Part shown: positions 61,250-64,000 of the stretch, piece after piece
How positions within the stretch are numbered: the stretch's first letter is position 1
Layout of the letters: each line of letters begins with the position of its first letter
Source of the DNA: Anticarsia gemmatalis
Lineage: Eukaryota; Arthropoda; Insecta; Lepidoptera; Erebidae
Length of the DNA stretch: 64,000 nucleotides
Assembly: GCF_050436995.1 (NCBI RefSeq)
Contig: NC_134775.1
Span: 2,457,124 to 2,521,123 of the forward strand
Direction: 5' to 3'
Translations under genes and position numbers: made by a program
The notes under the pieces: model-generated
The model's database searches: none
What the model was told of the DNA's origin: nothing
The model's input: the letters and a program-made list of their open reading frames with translations, nothing else

Positions 61250-62021
61250 AGGGTGTAAACGGCGGTTAACCGAACCGTTAAACTTCAGTGTAAATTTTTG
61301 GGTGATTTTCAACAAGCTGTAACTCTGAGGAAAATGGTTGTACAGAAAAAATAAAATAAACAAATTGTAGCTCCAAGTGTCTAGTTTTCAGATATGACCA
61401 TCAAAATTTTTTGTCATGGCCAGGTCTGGAGAAATCCTACGAAAACTACCGATAAAAAAAAATCCAAATTTTTTCCTGTCTAAAAAAAGGTCCACGGGCT
61501 TCAAAAAATTTTTTTTTATTCTTTCGTTCAAAAGCTCATTTAGAAAATTTAATCCTCTTTAATTTGCCGTATTCAAAAACCCTGTACGACGATTTTCCGC
61601 GGAGTTGTCGTCAATCAAAGCAAAAAAGTTCTTTTTGACTTTGATATTCAATAATGCCGGAAATAATGATCGTACAGGAAATCAAAGGAGGGTTTTGAAA
61701 ACTGCACAATATTCTCTATAAGAAAATGTAAACATCTTTGAGAAAAAAAAAATTGAATTGAAAACTCGGACTGAAAGAAAGACAAAAATTCGCAAAATTA
61801 AGGATATTTGGATAACTTGGTATAACTTTGGATAAAATGGATGAACGAAGGATATCGTCGGTAAATTTTCAACCTTAAAGTGTCCCCTAGAATCCCTCAA
61901 AAATTCAAAGTGCTGCGATTTTTTTTTCATTGTGCCCCGAAGCTTCAAATTCTTTGTTTTTGCAAAAATCACCGAACGCGTTGTCAGTGCGTTGCGTACG
62001 GGTGACTCATTGCGGTGAATA
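61250..62021. other. Probable 5' UTR of the following LINE
   Basis: No supported gene. AT-rich with long T and A runs. A 140-codon minus-strand frame (61682-62104) has no recognised content. Confidence 0.35.
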
Positions 62022-63425
62022 ATGTCGTTAAATACTGTGAAGTGTAATAGTTGTAATGTTGTCATTAACGAACTATTGGCGTTTTTACGAAATGTTCTGG
62101 ACATTATGGACGAAGAAAGTGTGCATCAGCTGTGTACTTCCGCCTTCACAGCTGATGATATTGTGAAAGCAAAAACACTGCTGTTTGAGTCTTTGCCTAC
62201 AATAAGAAGATGCCGGTTCGTCGTAAGAAGAAAATGTCGCGGGACCTGGATGACATGATCTGCTTTCTAAAGGGAACAAACCCCGAACTTATTCCAATTT
62301 TTGTTGCGAAGGAGTTGCACAAACTTCCTCCAGTCTCATTTGATCATGTGGATGTAACGCGCCTTTTAAGGGATATATTGAAACTGCAAAATAAGGTCAG
62401 TGCATTAGAAGAAAAAGTTGTCACTACAGAACAGTTTGATCAATACAAGCAAGAAATAGAAAACATAAAATACGCATCGTTAATCGATAACAATTACTCG
62501 ATGGAGAGGAATGTAAACAAACGAAGAGGAGGATGTGTAAATAATAGCGTTAATCTTGATAGTGGCCCAATAGGCCTACAATATGTGCCCATAACATATT
62601 CGCAAGTCACAGCTGATTCAAAGGTTAACGGTCGGAGTTTGTCAACAACACCTAATCAGTGCGACAATAACTGCATCTCTGTCTTGCAAGAAGAACAAAA
62701 TGCAACAGAAAATCATAAGCAAACGGACGAGCGAGACGTTGCGGTGAGTGTGAGTGAAACGGAGCACATGACCAGCAAAATTGCAACGATCAGCGATAAA
62801 GAACCGGTTTCGACGCCGGCCTCTGTAGCAGTGATGCCCCGATCCACTACTACCGGTCAGCGAGCGGCTGTAGTCACGACGTTATCACACGAGACGACAC
62901 CGAGTGAGGCAGAACGCTCCGCCTACGCTTGCGGTAGCGGCGGCGCAGGTGGTACGACGTGCGAGTTTGCGTGACGTAAGCATGAGTAGTGAACCAGTGG
63001 TACCTAATACAAACACTTTGAATTCCGAATGGGAGATAGTGCGAAATAAACGTGTTAAACAAAATAGACTAAACAGTCAAAAGGGAAGGGCTTTAACTGC
63101 GCCGGAAGGTAAATTTAGGGCCGCGGATATTAAAGTGCCGTTACTTATATCAAATGTTAGTCCGGAAACGAGTGAAGTTGACATTATAAACTACATTAAA
63201 GACAAAACAAGTGAAATTGTATCGTTAAGAAAAATAAACATGCGATTTGTTAAAAAGTATAATGCCTTTAAGCTGTATGTATCCAGAAGCAAGGTTGATA
63301 TGTTTTTAAATGATGAATTATGGCCTAATGAAATAATATTCAGGCGTTTTGTACATTTTAAGTACCGAACGAAACCTCACGAGTCTCAAGTTAAAGTCAG
63401 TCAAACATGTTCAAATAATGGATAG
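62022..63425 (+). pseudogene. LINE ORF1, frameshifted twice
   Basis: ATG 62022 opens MSLNTVKCNSCNVVINELLA, a Cys-x2-Cys start familiar from a LINE ORF1 family common in moths and aphids. Near 62210 the frame moves to KKKMSRDLDDMICFLKGTNP, VAKELHKLPPVSFDHVDVTR and a coiled coil (about 62390-62470). A Ser/Thr-rich linker follows. Near 62930 it moves again to a frame carrying SEWEIVRNKRVKQN and an RNA-binding-like domain (DIKVPLLISNVSPETSEVDI) ending at 63425. Two one-base shifts make this copy defective. Confidence 0.8.
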
Positions 63426-64000
63426 TGACACCAACAGTAGAATAATAAAGTTTACTAGTTTTAATTGGAGATCGGCTAAGCGTTCGATTGATAACATTTT
63501 AAACATATGTGATTGATCGGATCTGTTGGCGTTGCAAGAGACTTGGCTACTTCCTCATGATATTCCTATGCTAGGGACCATTAGTCCTGAATTTGAATGG
63601 ACCGGTAAGTCGGCTGTAGACACTTCTGAAGGCTTACTAAAAGGAAGACCTCATGGAGGGGTAGCCATCCTATGGAGGAAGGGCATATTTGAGTCGGTTT
63701 CTGTGGTGAACTGTAGTAGCACTCGATTAGTGGCTATTACTGCCACAACCAAAGGTCGTTCAATTATTGTTTTTTCTGTATATATGCCTACAAATTGTCC
63801 GGATAATTTGTCTCTACAGATGTACTGAGCGAGATTAGTGCTACAATAGCAAGTTGTGACATAAAAAATGTTTTTATATTAGGTGATTTTAATGCGCACC
63901 CGCAGGAACTGTTTTATACAGAATTAATGGACTTCTGTACAGAACAGTCCTGGATTTGTGCAGATATAAAAAAGCGGGGTTTGGACAGTGATACGTATAC
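63418..64000 (+). pseudogene. LINE ORF2, endonuclease part, truncated by window end
   Basis: The ORF2 ATG at 63418 overlaps the last codons of ORF1. EEP motifs follow: KFTSFNWRSAKRSIDNIL, one stop near 63514, LLALQETWLLPHDIPMLG with catalytic Glu, GRPHGGVAILWRKG, SVYMPTN, then after a shift near 63825 FILGDFNAHPQ. RT lies beyond the window. One stop and one shift suggest a dead copy. Confidence 0.85.

Overview
The window looks like repeat-dominated nuclear DNA of an insect, most likely a moth or butterfly. The evidence is an AT-rich background, many copies of a short Helitron with TC...CTAG ends, tRNA/RTE-type SINEs, an R1-like LINE, a BEL/Pao element with a baculovirus-F-like envelope frame, and insect-type Ty3/gypsy elements. 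I see no convincing single-copy host gene, rRNA or tRNA gene. Almost every coding frame belongs to a transposable element, many of them nested.

Layout. 1-5339: C-terminal piece of a pogo/Tigger-like transposase, an 860-bp interspersed repeat carrying a Helitron, an LTR-like segment, and a degraded minus-strand LINE with an R1-like LINE tail inside its ORF1. 5340-27335: a giant palindrome. Its left arm holds an apparently intact 4.8-kb hAT element (spliced transposase plus a second spliced gene on the other strand) and three Helitrons. Its right arm holds a 6.7-kb gypsy element (itself carrying a LINE and a Helitron), a Helentron-like element, an unclassified TIR element and a Helitron. After subtracting insertions and target duplications, each arm measures 2802 bp around a 389-bp GC-richer loop. 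Each arm carries the same three-exon gene for a 198-residue protein with paired-cysteine motifs. 27336-38042: gypsy integrase remnant, a hairpin-repeat tract, a broken DNA transposase split by about 6.6 kb of later insertions (a TIR element containing a GC-rich R1-like LINE, another transposase remnant, a SINE), then a 5S-rRNA-derived SINE. 38043-40906: element with 750-bp terminal inverted repeats. 40910-56003: minus-strand BEL/Pao provirus with gag, pol and F-like env frames, its gag split by a full-length 5.7-kb LINE (ORF1, an extra membrane-type ORF, ORF2). 56004-64000: second copy of the unclassified TIR element, LINE tails, a gypsy gag remnant with SINE and minisatellite, a Tc1-like deletion derivative, Helitron pieces, and the 5' half of another LINE running off the window.

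Because several regions occur twice here (palindrome arms, LTR pairs, the 860-bp repeat), many insertions can be compared with their own empty sites. This fixes element ends and target duplications to the base without outside data. The proviral and LINE frames encode parts of their own replication machinery. The BEL and gypsy frames are disrupted by stops, frameshifts and insertions. The hAT element and the LINE inside BEL look the most intact.
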